47,563 bases of DNA from an uncultured Bacteroidia bacterium (GCA_902770835.1 CACXUM010000029.1:1-47563); one strand, 5' to 3'; shown: positions 16,652 to 25,710, numbered from the stretch's first letter. A program made the numbers and translations. Notes: a model not told the origin generated them from the sequence alone.

Positions 16652-16669
16652 AATCCATACTACCTGAAT

Positions 16670-18121
16670 ATGAAAAAGACGTTGTTTGTATTGGCATTTC
16701 TTGCATTGGGTTGGCAGTTGAAGGCCGAGTGCCCGCCCGAAGTTGAGGATTTTACCTTTACGGATTGTAATGGAGTGGAATACAATCTGTTTGAGTTGCT
16801 CGACGGTGGGCAATATGTCTTGGTTCACTTTCAGAATGATTTTAGCGGTTATGGGCAGACCTTGACCATGAACAATTTGTACCATCAATATGGCTGCAAT
16901 GGCAGGGATGTGTTTTTCATGGAATTGTTGACCAATGCTGATGATGCGCAGTGCCATGTTTGGGGTGAAGAATACCATGTAGAGTTCCCTTTGGTTGGCA
17001 TTGATGGGGGAAGCGCCTCGTTTTATGCCCTATATCCTGATTGCATCTACGACTATGGGAACAACCAGTTTCTGCTGTTTTTGCCTGACCATCAGATATT
17101 TCAAGAGCCGATAGTCTATCATTTTGAGGAAGTTTTTTCGGATTTGGGCATCGTGCCAATCGATTGCAGTTTTGGCCACTGCGAGGAACCAAGCAACTTG
17201 ACGGCTCATCTTTCAGCATCTCAATTGGACCTTGAGTGGGAGGGCGTTGAAGGAGCCGAGTATTATCATGTGTTTTCGCGGAATTATGCGGAAGAGGATT
17301 TCCATTTTGAGGCCAATACGGTTGAGCCAAATATAGAAAACGTAACGTATCATCCGACGGAGGAGAACTGTTACTTTGTGGTTTCGCGCTGTGAAGATGG
17401 CTCTGAGAACAATTCCGATACGATTTGTGTTGGTCCTGAAGCCTTGGATTTCAAGTTGGTTGATTGTCATGGCAACGAAATCCATTTGTTCGACATCCTT
17501 GACAGAGGTCAGTTCGTTTTCGTTGATTTCTTCGGATTTACCTGCATTTCGTGCCGTGAGGCGATGCCATACATTGTGGAATCCTATTACCGTTATGGAT
17601 GCAACAATGAAGACATATTCTACATGGAAGTGACCACCGACCCCGAGGAGTTGTGTTTCCGATGGTGCGAGGAATTTGGTGTCGAATATCCTACAATAGG
17701 CAAGGAAGGAGGCGCGCAGAAGTTCGTGGATTTGTTTCATTTCTCCTCTTCTCCGCATTATTTTCTGATTGCCCCTAACAGAGAAATTGTACTTGACGGA
17801 GGCCATTCGGGTTTTTATATCTATGATTTGCAAACCATCATTGATGCTTTTGAGCCTTTGGGTATTGAAGTGCATCAATGCTATTCGGATGTCTCTGATA
17901 ATCAGCAAGAAGGTTGCTCGATTTATCCCAATCCAGCTGATGGAATTGTGAACATTGAGGTCCAAGGTCTGATTAAGGTTTACAACAGTTTGGGCCAATT
18001 GGTGGACGCTGTTGTGTCTGATAGTCAACAGGTAAGGATCGACACAAATCGCTATCCCGATGGTTTGTATTTCGTTCAGACGAACGGAAAAGGTATGGGA
18101 AAATTTGTGGTAATGCACTGA
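16670..18121 (+). CDS. T9SS-sorted protein with two thioredoxin-like domains
   Basis: A 483-residue protein with a signal peptide (MKKTLFVLAFLALGWQLKA). Two homologous thioredoxin-like domains follow. The first (about 25-180) has FTFTDCNGVEYNLFELLDGG but no CxxC. The second (about 265-405) has FKLVDCHGNEIHLFDILDRG and a CISC motif at 292-295. They are joined by a fibronectin type III-like linker (SNLTAHLSASQLDLEWEGV). The C-terminus is a type IX secretion sorting domain (YPNPADGIVNIEV, IKVYNSLGQLV, YPDGLYFVQT). The protein should therefore be exported across the outer membrane and could act in surface thiol exchange. tilS starts 2 bases after the stop. Confidence 0.85.
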   Translation: MKKTLFVLAFLALGWQLKAECPPEVEDFTFTDCNGVEYNLFELLDGGQYVLVHFQNDFSGYGQTLTMNNLYHQYGCNGRDVFFMELLTNADDAQCHVWGEEYHVEFPLVGIDGGSASFYALYPDCIYDYGNNQFLLFLPDHQIFQEPIVYHFEEVFSDLGIVPIDCSFGHCEEPSNLTAHLSASQLDLEWEGVEGAEYYHVFSRNYAEEDFHFEANTVEPNIENVTYHPTEENCYFVVSRCEDGSENNSDTICVGPEALDFKLVDCHGNEIHLFDILDRGQFVFVDFFGFTCISCREAMPYIVESYYRYGCNNEDIFYMEVTTDPEELCFRWCEEFGVEYPTIGKEGGAQKFVDLFHFSSSPHYFLIAPNREIVLDGGHSGFYIYDLQTIIDAFEPLGIEVHQCYSDVSDNQQEGCSIYPNPADGIVNIEVQGLIKVYNSLGQLVDAVVSDSQQVRIDTNRYPDGLYFVQTNGKGMGKFVVMH

Positions 18122-18123
18122 CA

Positions 18124-19494
18124 ATGATTGACCAGTTCCAAGCATATATTAATAGGTATAACTTGATTGCCGAGGGCGAAAAAGCCGTTTTGGCTCTCAG
18201 CGGCGGCATCGATTCAATGGTTTTGGCAGATTTGTTGCTGAAAGCCAAGGTGGATTTTGTCGCGGCGCACTGCAATTTCCATTTGCGCGGCGAGGAATCC
18301 GATGGCGATGAAAAGTTTGTGCGAGAATTTGCAGAACAGAATGGTGTTCAATGCTTTGTAGAGCATTTTGATACCGAGAAATGCGCTTCAGAAAACGGAA
18401 TTTCCATCGAAATGGCCGCCCGCGACTTGCGCTATGCTTGGTTTGAAGAATTGCGGCAGCAGTTGGATTACGACAAAATCGCTGTGGCGCATCATGCCGA
18501 CGACCAAGCCGAGACTTTTTTCATCAACTTGTTGCGCGGTGCGGGACTTCGAGGCTTGAAAGGAATGCAACCGCAAAATGGCGTCATCATTCGGCCTTTG
18601 CTATGGGCTTCAAGGGAACAGATTCATCGGTATGCCATTGAGAACCAAATCGTTTGGAGAGAAGATCATACCAATGCAGAGAGCGTTTATCTGCGCAACA
18701 AAATCCGCAACCGACTTTTGCCTGCTTTTGATGAGCTGCAACCTGAAGCGAGGCAAGGATTATATAAATCTTTGGAGCATCTTGCTTCGGAAAACGAGCT
18801 TTATCGGGCATTGCTGAAAGAGAAGTTGGAGCAAATTGTTGAACAAAATGGTGATGTTCAAAGGTTGCCTTATTCTACAATAACATTTGCAGCTGTCGGC
18901 CCTTCGACAGGCTCAGGGACCTTGGCTTTTTCATTTCAGTTGCTTTTTGAATGGCTTAGGCAATATGGCTTCAATACTGATCAATGCCGTTTCATCTTTG
19001 AGGCGATGGAAACAGGCATCGGTAACCAATATTGTTCTCCTACTCACAAAGTTGTTATTGGCAGAAATGAATTGCAACTTTCTGAATTAAAAGAGGATGC
19101 AAATGCTGAAATCCAAATCGATGAAGGGGAGCGGGATGTGTTTTCTCCCATCCATCTTTGTTTGTCCAAGTTGGAGAAAACTTCCGATTTTGTCATCGAC
19201 AAATCATCCGATGTGGCTCAGTTGGATTTCGACAAATTGAAGTTCCCTTTGACTTTGCGCCATTGGCGTCATGGCGACCGATTCCATCCCTTGGGTATGA
19301 AAGGCTCGAAGTTGTTGAGTGATTTCTTTGTGGATCAGAAGTTTACGGAATGGAAAAAACGCAAGGTTTGGCTGTTGGTTTCCGCTGATGATGAGATTAT
19401 TTGGGTGGTTGGGCATCGCATTGACGACAGGTTCAAAATTTCGGATTCAACAAAAACATTATTTCTATGCAAACTGATTCAGGTAGATAGATAA
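18124..19494 (+). CDS. tilS: tRNA(Ile)-lysidine synthase
   Basis: A 456-residue protein. The N-terminal PP-loop ATPase motif is LALSGGIDSM (SGGxDS at 26-31). HHADDQAETFFINLLRGAGL is the characteristic TilS motif. A C-terminal substrate-binding domain ends with LRHWRHGDRFHPLGMKGSKL. The enzyme joins lysine to C34 of tRNA-Ile(CAU), so it is essential in most bacteria. An odd in-frame segment, AVGPSTGSGT (about residues 257-266), is encoded by a REP-like palindrome at 18898-18921; the flanking TilS sequence continues without a frame change, so function is probably kept. Confidence 0.93.
   Translation: MIDQFQAYINRYNLIAEGEKAVLALSGGIDSMVLADLLLKAKVDFVAAHCNFHLRGEESDGDEKFVREFAEQNGVQCFVEHFDTEKCASENGISIEMAARDLRYAWFEELRQQLDYDKIAVAHHADDQAETFFINLLRGAGLRGLKGMQPQNGVIIRPLLWASREQIHRYAIENQIVWREDHTNAESVYLRNKIRNRLLPAFDELQPEARQGLYKSLEHLASENELYRALLKEKLEQIVEQNGDVQRLPYSTITFAAVGPSTGSGTLAFSFQLLFEWLRQYGFNTDQCRFIFEAMETGIGNQYCSPTHKVVIGRNELQLSELKEDANAEIQIDEGERDVFSPIHLCLSKLEKTSDFVIDKSSDVAQLDFDKLKFPLTLRHWRHGDRFHPLGMKGSKLLSDFFVDQKFTEWKKRKVWLLVSADDEIIWVVGHRIDDRFKISDSTKTLFLCKLIQVDR
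18898..18921. repeat. REP-like palindromic element inside tilS
   Basis: The element reads GGCCCTTCGACAGGCT followed by CAGGGACC. I recognise this as a widespread bacterial repeat whose translations PSTGSGT, LRQAQGP and VPEPVEG recur in unrelated proteins. Here it adds the peptide AVGPSTGSGT to TilS. Recognition is from memory of the repeat, not from a search. Confidence 0.65.
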
Positions 19495-19500
19495 TTTTTC

Positions 19501-19509
19501 TATTTTTGC
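19501..19509 (+). promoter_or_regulatory. Promoter -7 box TATTTTTGC (HEPN/MNT)
   Basis: A perfect match, 18 bases before the HEPN ATG and just after the tilS stop. Confidence 0.6.
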
Positions 19510-19527
19510 AGACCAAATTATTATTCG

Positions 19528-19980
19528 ATGGAAAACATTTTGCCGAGATGGGAACAGAAACTGAACAGCTACCGAAAGGCTTTGGGCCGTTTGGCGGAAG
19601 TTGTCAATGTGGCGAAGGTTCGGCAATTGAATGATTTTGAGGCTGATGGACTGATTCAACGCTTCGAGTTCACTTTTGAGTTGGCTTGGAAATTGATGAA
19701 AAGCTATGCAGAATATCAAGGCACCGACAAGGAGATTATGGGCTCGAGGGATGCCGTCCGTTGGGCTTTTGATTGCGGGTTGATAACTAACAGTGATGTT
19801 TGGATGGAGATGATTAAGCGCAGAAACGATACATCGCATACTTACGACGAAGATGCCGCCGCTGATGTGGTAATCAGGGTGAAAGATGTTTATTTTCAAG
19901 CGTTTGTGTCATTCCATAATAAGATGAAAACCTTATCTATGCAGAGTAATGAAGATTTGTTTACCCAGATGGGAGAATGA
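19528..19980 (+). CDS. HEPN-like toxin, HI0074 family
   Basis: A 150-residue helical protein of the nucleotidyltransferase substrate-binding (HI0074) family. It carries the HEPN RNase motif Rx4H as RNDTSH (99-104), followed by Tyr106; the neighbouring MNT partner typically modifies that tyrosine region. Other family marks are QRFEFTFELAWKLMKSY and DAVRWAFDCGLI. The predicted role is an RNase toxin held inactive by AMPylation. It overlaps the next gene by 4 bases. Confidence 0.88.
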   Translation: MENILPRWEQKLNSYRKALGRLAEVVNVAKVRQLNDFEADGLIQRFEFTFELAWKLMKSYAEYQGTDKEIMGSRDAVRWAFDCGLITNSDVWMEMIKRRNDTSHTYDEDAAADVVIRVKDVYFQAFVSFHNKMKTLSMQSNEDLFTQMGE

Positions 19981-20300
19981 TGGAATTTGGCCTTAGAGAT
20001 ATGGAAATCAATGCTTTGCGAGAGGTTTTGGCTTCGATTCCAGAGGTCGAGGAAGCCATCATCTATGGTTCGCGTGCCCGTGGGACGAACAAACAGGCCT
20101 CCGACATTGATATTACGCTGAAAGGTAGCGATTTAACCTATCTCCAATTGGCCCTTCTTGACGCAAAAATTGATGACTTGTATTTGCCCTATTTTGTGGA
20201 TTTGAGCCTTTTTTCAATGCTTAAGAATAAAGATTTGATTGAAAGCATTGAACGGGAAGGAAAAGTGCTGTATAAGAGTAAAAAAACATTGATAATGTAA
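19977..20300 (+). CDS. MNT-type nucleotidyltransferase antitoxin
   Basis: A 107-residue minimal nucleotidyltransferase. The active-site signature is YGSRARGTNKQASDIDITL: G31-S32 and D43/D45. In MNT/HEPN modules this enzyme adds AMP units to the HEPN toxin. The start codon overlaps the HEPN stop (ATGATG), and the pair shares one promoter. Confidence 0.88.
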   Translation: MMEFGLRDMEINALREVLASIPEVEEAIIYGSRARGTNKQASDIDITLKGSDLTYLQLALLDAKIDDLYLPYFVDLSLFSMLKNKDLIESIEREGKVLYKSKKTLIM

Positions 20301-20326
20301 CTAATTGAAAATCTAATAATTATAAT

Positions 20327-22393
20327 ATGAAAAAACTATTCCTATTCCTGCTGATGGCCTTTGCAGCCATCGTGCCTACGGAGGTCAGGGCACAGATTAT
20401 CGAGCCTGTGAAATGGACCATTGCCATTGAAGACCTCAACGACAACGAGTTTGATTTGGTCGCCACGGCCACCATCGACCCGCAGTACCACATTTATTCT
20501 ACTAAGATGCCCGATTTGGCACCCCTGCCAACGGTGTTCGACATCCAAACTTCGGAATTTTTCGAGGCCGTGGGCGAAGCTCGCGACCTTACCGATGTGC
20601 CGCTTTACTATGATGACATCTTTGAGACGGAATACAAGCAATTCGCTGGTTCTGCGGCGTTTGCGCAAACCTTCCGTAAGCTGAAAGATGGCTCTTTCCC
20701 CATCACTGGCGAGATTTCCTATCAGGCTTGCAAGGACGGCCAATGCGTCTCCCTGACTGAGGATGTCGACCTGATGTACGGCTCTGAACCTGCTGTGATT
20801 GAGGCTGCTGAGCCCCAAAAAACTGCTGGAGGCAAGTCGAACATTTGGGGTATGATTCTCGAAGCCATCCTTTGGGGCTTTGCCGCACTGCTCACGCCTT
20901 GCGTCTTCCCGATGATTCCCATGACCGTGTCGTTCTTCATGCACGGCGAGGGCGAAACCAAGGCCCAAGGCCGCTTCAAGGCATTTATGTACTTCATTTT
21001 CATTGTGTTGCTCTATACTCTGCCCATTGCCATCATCATTATGGTGACTTGGCTTGTGGGCGGCAACAGTGTCACTGCCGACATCTTCAACTGGCTCGCC
21101 ACACACTGGCTGCCGAATATCATCTTCTTCCTCGTGTTCATGATTTTCGCGGCCTCTTTCTTTGGCGCGTTTGAAATCACGTTGGGCAGCAATATGGTGA
21201 ACAAGAGCGATAGCAAACAGAGTACCAAGAGTTTAGGTGGTATCTTCTTCATGGCCTTGACCCTTGTTTTGGTGTCCTTTGCTTGCACGGGTCCTATTGT
21301 GGGTACGGTGCTCATCAAATCCACTTCGGGTGAGTTTTGGGCTCCTATCGTGACGATGTTTGCCTTTGCCGTGGCCTTTGCGCTTCCGTTTGCCTTGTTT
21401 GCCTTCTTCCCGAATTTGCTCCAAAGCCTGCCCAAGAGCGGTGGCTGGCTCACCTCCGTGAAGGTCGTGTTGGGCTTCATCGAAGTCGCGTTGGGCTTCA
21501 AGTTCCTCAGCGTGGCCGACCAAACCTACCACTGGCATCTGCTCGACCGTGAAGTTTATCTCGGCATTTGGATTGTGTGTTTTGCTTTGCTTGGATTTTA
21601 TCTCCTCGGCAAAATCCGTTTCAAGGGAGAGAAGGAAGTCAAGGAGTTGGGCGTGTTCCGTTTGGTGCTGATTATCATCGACTTCGTCTTTGTGATTTAT
21701 ATGATTCCTGGCATGTGGGGTGCTCCTTTGAAGGCTTTGTCGGGTTATTTGCCGCCCAAGCAAACTCTCGATTTCGACCTCAACAGAATAATCGAGGAGA
21801 ACAGCGAAAAGGTGATTGAATATGTGGATGCCAAGATGGCCAATATGGCGGTGGCTCCGCAAGGTCAAGCGCAAGCCGTTGCCACTGTTGAGTTTACGGA
21901 AGAACCCAAATATGCAGACCTGTTCCATTTGCCGCACAATTTGAAAGGCTATTTCGACTACGACCAAGCCTTGGCCGTCGCAAAAGCCACGAATCGTCCC
22001 ATTTTTGTTGACTTCACAGGTCACGGTTGCGTGAATTGCCGTGAGATGGAGGCCAACGTTTGGAGCGACCCGCGTGTGAAGGATATGCTCCGCCATGATT
22101 TTGTGCTCTGCGCCTTATATGTCGATGACAAGACTTCACTGCCAAAGGAAGAATGGTACACTTCGACCTACGATGGCAAAGAAAAGAAGACCATCGGCCG
22201 CAAGTACGCCGACTTCCAAATCTCGAAGTTTGGCACTAATGCCCAACCGTATTACTGCCTGATGGACCACAACGGCAACCTCCTGATGAAGCCTCGCGCC
22301 TACGATTTGGACAAGGATGCTTTTGTGGCTTTCTTGAAGGACGGTATCAAAAATTTCAAGGAAGGAACTTATTATCAGCATGTTATAGACTAA
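20327..22393 (+). CDS. dsbD: DsbD-like thiol:disulfide interchange protein
   Basis: A 688-residue protein with a signal peptide (1-22). The N-terminal periplasmic domain (about 25-150) is DsbD-alpha-like (WTIAIEDLNDNEFDLVATAT, DPQYHIYSTKM). An eight-helix-type CcdA/DsbD membrane core follows (about 170-470; LLTPCVFPMIPMTVSFF and FACTGPIVGTVL hold its two cysteines). The C-terminal thioredoxin domain has the active site CVNC at 568-571 in DFTGHGCVNCREMEANVW. It moves electrons from cytoplasmic thioredoxin to periplasmic thiols. The C45 hydrolase gene follows after 11 bases and may be co-transcribed. Confidence 0.93.
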   Translation: MKKLFLFLLMAFAAIVPTEVRAQIIEPVKWTIAIEDLNDNEFDLVATATIDPQYHIYSTKMPDLAPLPTVFDIQTSEFFEAVGEARDLTDVPLYYDDIFETEYKQFAGSAAFAQTFRKLKDGSFPITGEISYQACKDGQCVSLTEDVDLMYGSEPAVIEAAEPQKTAGGKSNIWGMILEAILWGFAALLTPCVFPMIPMTVSFFMHGEGETKAQGRFKAFMYFIFIVLLYTLPIAIIIMVTWLVGGNSVTADIFNWLATHWLPNIIFFLVFMIFAASFFGAFEITLGSNMVNKSDSKQSTKSLGGIFFMALTLVLVSFACTGPIVGTVLIKSTSGEFWAPIVTMFAFAVAFALPFALFAFFPNLLQSLPKSGGWLTSVKVVLGFIEVALGFKFLSVADQTYHWHLLDREVYLGIWIVCFALLGFYLLGKIRFKGEKEVKELGVFRLVLIIIDFVFVIYMIPGMWGAPLKALSGYLPPKQTLDFDLNRIIEENSEKVIEYVDAKMANMAVAPQGQAQAVATVEFTEEPKYADLFHLPHNLKGYFDYDQALAVAKATNRPIFVDFTGHGCVNCREMEANVWSDPRVKDMLRHDFVLCALYVDDKTSLPKEEWYTSTYDGKEKKTIGRKYADFQISKFGTNAQPYYCLMDHNGNLLMKPRAYDLDKDAFVAFLKDGIKNFKEGTYYQHVID

Positions 22394-22404
22394 ATTGACT
22401 TGCC

Positions 22405-23622
22405 ATGAAAAAGCGTTTGTTAGCACTTTTCCTGATGGCAGCCGTGATGACCGAGGTGCAACCTGTTTTGGCCTGCACCTCGGTCATTGTTTCTGGCCGC
22501 GTCACTAAGGACGGTCGTCCTTTGATATTTAAGAACCGCGATACCAGCACTTTGCACAACATGACGATTGTCGTACAGGGACGGGTTTACCGCTATGTCG
22601 GTTTGGTGAACGCCGAGGACACCGCGCCCATCAATGTGTGGGGCGGCCACAATGAGGCTGGTTTCGGCATCATCAACACGGCGGCCTACAACCTCAACGG
22701 CGATGGCGGCGACACCGACGGCGACGGCATCCTCATCCGCAAGGCTTTGGAACTTTGCGCCAACTTGGAGGATTTCGAGCGGCTTTTGGACACCGTCAAA
22801 AAGCCCCGATATGTCAATTCCAACTTCGCTGTCCTCGACGCCAAGGGCGGCTGCGCCTACTATGAGACAGGCAATTACGAGTATGTGAAGTTCGACGTGA
22901 ACGACCCGAATGTTGCCCCCGACGGCTACCTGATGCGAACCAATTTCGGTACGACAGGTAACCATAAACTTGACCAAGGTGTGGAGCGTTATTGCGCCAT
23001 CACCGACTTCATGGCAGAGGCTTGCAAGGAAGGCAACATGGAGCATGATTACCTCATCACTTCCATTTCAAGGTATTTGAAACACGGCGTGACGAAACTT
23101 GATATGTATGATTTTATGCCTGAAAATGAGAATGACACGCAGTATTTTCCCTTTGGTGATTACATTGCCCGCTATTCCACCTCTTCGGTGATTCTTGTTC
23201 AGGGTGTTCGCCCTGATGAGTCGCCGCTGAACACCGTAAGTTGGACGATTATCGGCTGGCCGCTGACCACCGTGGCCATTCCATTGGTGCTCACTCCTTC
23301 AGGGAAACTGCCCGCTATCGTCACCGACGACGGCACAGGGCATTCGTGGCTCAACGAGAAAGGTCTGGAACTGAAGCAACGGATTTTCTCCCTTGAAGCA
23401 GGAAACACCACCTCTTATGGCGACCTTTCCAAACTGTTCAACAAGCAAGGAACGGGCATTTTGCAACAAATCCAACCCATTGAAAAAGAGGTGATGCGCC
23501 GGGGTGAAGATGCCCTTGCTGACCTTCGTAAATCGAAGAGTTTCAAGTCTGTTGAAGGTTATTATGACTGGGTGGATGAGTTTCTTTTGGAGCAGTATAA
23601 GAGTTTGTTTGGGGTGGAATGA
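22405..23622 (+). CDS. C45-family Ntn hydrolase / acyltransferase-like
   Basis: A 405-residue protein. The signal-like N-terminus ends in LACTSVIVSGRVTKDGRPL: Cys24 would become the N-terminal nucleophile after cleavage, as in penicillin acylase/choloylglycine-type Ntn hydrolases. FKNRDTS (conserved Arg), GFGIINTAAYNLN and YYETGNYEYVKF fit the peptidase C45/acyl-CoA:6-APA acyltransferase family. The substrate is an amide but its identity is not evident. It is probably periplasmic or lipid-linked, and lies directly downstream of dsbD. Confidence 0.85.
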   Translation: MKKRLLALFLMAAVMTEVQPVLACTSVIVSGRVTKDGRPLIFKNRDTSTLHNMTIVVQGRVYRYVGLVNAEDTAPINVWGGHNEAGFGIINTAAYNLNGDGGDTDGDGILIRKALELCANLEDFERLLDTVKKPRYVNSNFAVLDAKGGCAYYETGNYEYVKFDVNDPNVAPDGYLMRTNFGTTGNHKLDQGVERYCAITDFMAEACKEGNMEHDYLITSISRYLKHGVTKLDMYDFMPENENDTQYFPFGDYIARYSTSSVILVQGVRPDESPLNTVSWTIIGWPLTTVAIPLVLTPSGKLPAIVTDDGTGHSWLNEKGLELKQRIFSLEAGNTTSYGDLSKLFNKQGTGILQQIQPIEKEVMRRGEDALADLRKSKSFKSVEGYYDWVDEFLLEQYKSLFGVE

Positions 23623-23662
23623 GCCTCAAAACTTTAGAAAATAGGAGCAAATTTTTCTCGAT

Positions 23663-23705
23663 TTTTATGCAAATCATAAAATCGAATTTGTATTTTTGCA
23701 TAAAA
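23663..23705. repeat. Palindromic repeat upstream of second DUF4143 ATPase
   Basis: Arms TTTTATGCAAA (23663-23673) and TTTGCATAAAA (23695-23705) enclose a 21-base loop. The first 21 bases are identical, in the same orientation, to 24864-24884 just after the gene. The right arm overlaps the promoter box at 23691-23699. Confidence 0.92.
23691..23699 (+). promoter_or_regulatory. Promoter -7 box TATTTTTGC, embedded in the repeat
   Basis: A perfect TAnnTTTGC, 14 bases before the ATPase ATG. It shares bases with the right arm of the palindrome, so a protein or structure on the palindrome would affect transcription. Confidence 0.55.
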
Positions 23706-23713
23706 TTTCGGGT

Positions 23714-24862
23714 ATGATAGAACGCTCCATAGAAAAAAAACTGCGGCAAATGACGACAAAATTTCCTGTCGTCACGCTGACGGGCACGCGTCAATGTGGG
23801 AAGTCCACCTTGCTGAAACAGCGCTTTAACGACTTCAAATACATCTCGTTGGAGGATTTGGACCGTCGCCAGTTTGCCATCGAAGACCCGCGCGGTTTCC
23901 TGATGAACTTCGGCAAACCTTTGATCATAGACGAGGCACAATACGCCCCCGACTTGTTCTCCTACATCCAAACCCAAGTCGATGAGCGAAACGAAACGGG
24001 ATTGTATATCCTTTCCGGTTCACACAACTTCCTTCTGATGGAGCGCATCTCGCAAAGCCTTGCCGGGCGCACGGCGGTGATGAAGATGGCACCGCTCTCC
24101 GTCGGCGAACTTAGCCAAGCCTCGTTATTGCCTGAGAACTTGAACAAATGGCTGATGACCGGCGGCTATCCGCGCATCTACGACAAGGACATTGCTCCCG
24201 TGGATTTTTTCCCCAATTATGTGCAGACTTACCTCGAGCGCGATGTGCGTTTGCTCCGCAACATCAGCGACATGTCGCAGTTTGTCCGCTTCCTGAAACT
24301 CTGTGCGGGGCGCGTAGCACAACTGCTCAATGTGGCGTCATTGGCCACGGAATGTGGAATTTCGGTGCCCACTGCCAATGCTTGGCTGTCCATTTTGGAG
24401 ACGAGTTACACCATTTTCTTGCTAAAACCTTACTACAAAAACTTCAACAAACGCCTCGTGAAGTCACCGAAACTGTATTTCTGTGACACGGGGTTGGTTG
24501 CCTCATTGCTGGGTTTGGAGGAGACGAAACAGATGGAAACGCATTACTTGCGCGGCGAACTGTTTGAAAACATGGTAGTTGCCGAGTTCGTGAAACGGGC
24601 ATACGCGCAAGGCCGCGAGCCAAACCTCTATTTTTGGCGCGACAGCAACAATGACGAAGTCGATTTGCTTTCGGAGCAAGGCATGACTTTGGAGTGCTAT
24701 GAAATCAAGTCGGCGGCCACCATGCACAGCGACCATTTTGCTTCGTTGAAGACTTTCGCCAAGACCGCCCAATTGGACGCGGATCGACTGCATGTGGTTT
24801 ACGGCGGCGAGCAGAACATCCAAACCTCCAACGGCGACTATATTTCATGGAAAAACCTTTAG
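23714..24862 (+). CDS. AAA ATPase with DUF4143 C-terminal domain
   Basis: I use the ATG at 23714 (MIERSIEKKLRQM), 382 residues; the longer frame begins with a TTG inside the promoter box. Walker A is GTRQCGKS (24-31), Walker B PLIIDEAQ, sensor segment YILSGSHNFLL. A winged-helix-like part (NVASLATECGISVPTANAWL) and DUF4143 follow. The C-terminus has a PD-(D/E)XK-like signature, NDEVDLLSEQG then YEIKSA. Family function is unknown. The gene is bracketed very closely by direct copies of a hairpin repeat, one ending 8 bases before the ATG and the other starting 1 base after the stop. Confidence 0.9.
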   Translation: MIERSIEKKLRQMTTKFPVVTLTGTRQCGKSTLLKQRFNDFKYISLEDLDRRQFAIEDPRGFLMNFGKPLIIDEAQYAPDLFSYIQTQVDERNETGLYILSGSHNFLLMERISQSLAGRTAVMKMAPLSVGELSQASLLPENLNKWLMTGGYPRIYDKDIAPVDFFPNYVQTYLERDVRLLRNISDMSQFVRFLKLCAGRVAQLLNVASLATECGISVPTANAWLSILETSYTIFLLKPYYKNFNKRLVKSPKLYFCDTGLVASLLGLEETKQMETHYLRGELFENMVVAEFVKRAYAQGREPNLYFWRDSNNDEVDLLSEQGMTLECYEIKSAATMHSDHFASLKTFAKTAQLDADRLHVVYGGEQNIQTSNGDYISWKNL

Positions 24863-24863
24863 G

Positions 24864-24905
24864 TTTTATGCAAATCATAAAATCCGATTTTCAGATTTGC
24901 ATAAA
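24864..24905. repeat. Palindromic repeat downstream of second DUF4143 ATPase
   Basis: Arms TTTATGCAAATC (24865-24876) and GATTTGCATAAA (24894-24905) enclose a 17-base loop. Bases 24864-24884 are identical to 23663-23683. It begins 1 base after the ATPase stop codon. Confidence 0.92.
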
Positions 24906-24933
24906 TTGTGAGCATTTATCAAAATAGAATACT

Positions 24934-25710
24934 ATGAACGAAATCCTACGCGTAGAGGGTCTGAGCAAGACGTTTCGGCTCTCGCGCAAGCAACAACAAA
25001 TCGAAAGGACCGACCGCAAGGAGATTGTGGCGGTCGATAACCTTTCGTTTACCGCCAACAAAGGCGAGATTTTCGGTCTGCTCGGTCCCAACGGGGCAGG
25101 CAAGACCACGACCTTGCGCATGTTGGCCACCTTGATTGCCCCCGACAAAGGCGACGCTTTCATTGACGGTTGCTCCATCGTGAGCCAACCTGAACAGGTC
25201 AGGGCGAAAATCGGCTTCCTGACCTCCGAACTGAAATTGGAGGACTTCTTCACGCCGAATTACCTCTTCGACTTTTTCTCACAACTCTATGGAATTGACC
25301 CAGAAGTCGTCGCCAAACGCAAGGCCAAGCTTTTTGAGCGTTTCGGTATCGACCGTTTCGCCGAGGTGAAAGTCGCCAACCTTTCCACGGGCATGAAGCA
25401 GAAAACCTCGTTGGTGGTTTCGTTGGTGCACGACCCGGAGTTTGTCATCTTCGACGAGCCTACCAACGGCTTGGACGTGCTGACCGCCCGCACCGTTACC
25501 GACTACCTTTTAGAGTTGCGCGAACAAGGCAAGACCATCATCCTCAGCACCCACATTTTCAGCCTTGTGGAACGCCTTTGCGACCGCGTGGGCATCATCA
25601 TCGACGGGCAAATGACGCACTGTGACACCTTGCAGGGCATCTGCAGCGGACAGTCGCTTGAAGACCGCTTCTTCAACATTTACAAAGCCAAGAAAGGAGG
25701 ACTGGAGTGA
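24934..25710 (+). CDS. ABC transporter ATP-binding protein, NatA-like
   Basis: A 258-residue ATPase. Walker A is GPNGAGKTT (51-59), the signature is LSTGMKQK (150-157), Walker B VIFDEPT (171-177), and the switch His is H207 in LSTHIFS. The substrate class matches CcmA/NatA ATPases that pair with ABC-2 permeases for export; NatAB exports sodium ions in Bacillus, but the substrate here is not proven. The next gene, its permease, starts at the stop codon (TGATG) behind a clear Shine-Dalgarno AAGGAGG at 25694-25700. Confidence 0.92.
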   Translation: MNEILRVEGLSKTFRLSRKQQQIERTDRKEIVAVDNLSFTANKGEIFGLLGPNGAGKTTTLRMLATLIAPDKGDAFIDGCSIVSQPEQVRAKIGFLTSELKLEDFFTPNYLFDFFSQLYGIDPEVVAKRKAKLFERFGIDRFAEVKVANLSTGMKQKTSLVVSLVHDPEFVIFDEPTNGLDVLTARTVTDYLLELREQGKTIILSTHIFSLVERLCDRVGIIIDGQMTHCDTLQGICSGQSLEDRFFNIYKAKKGGLE

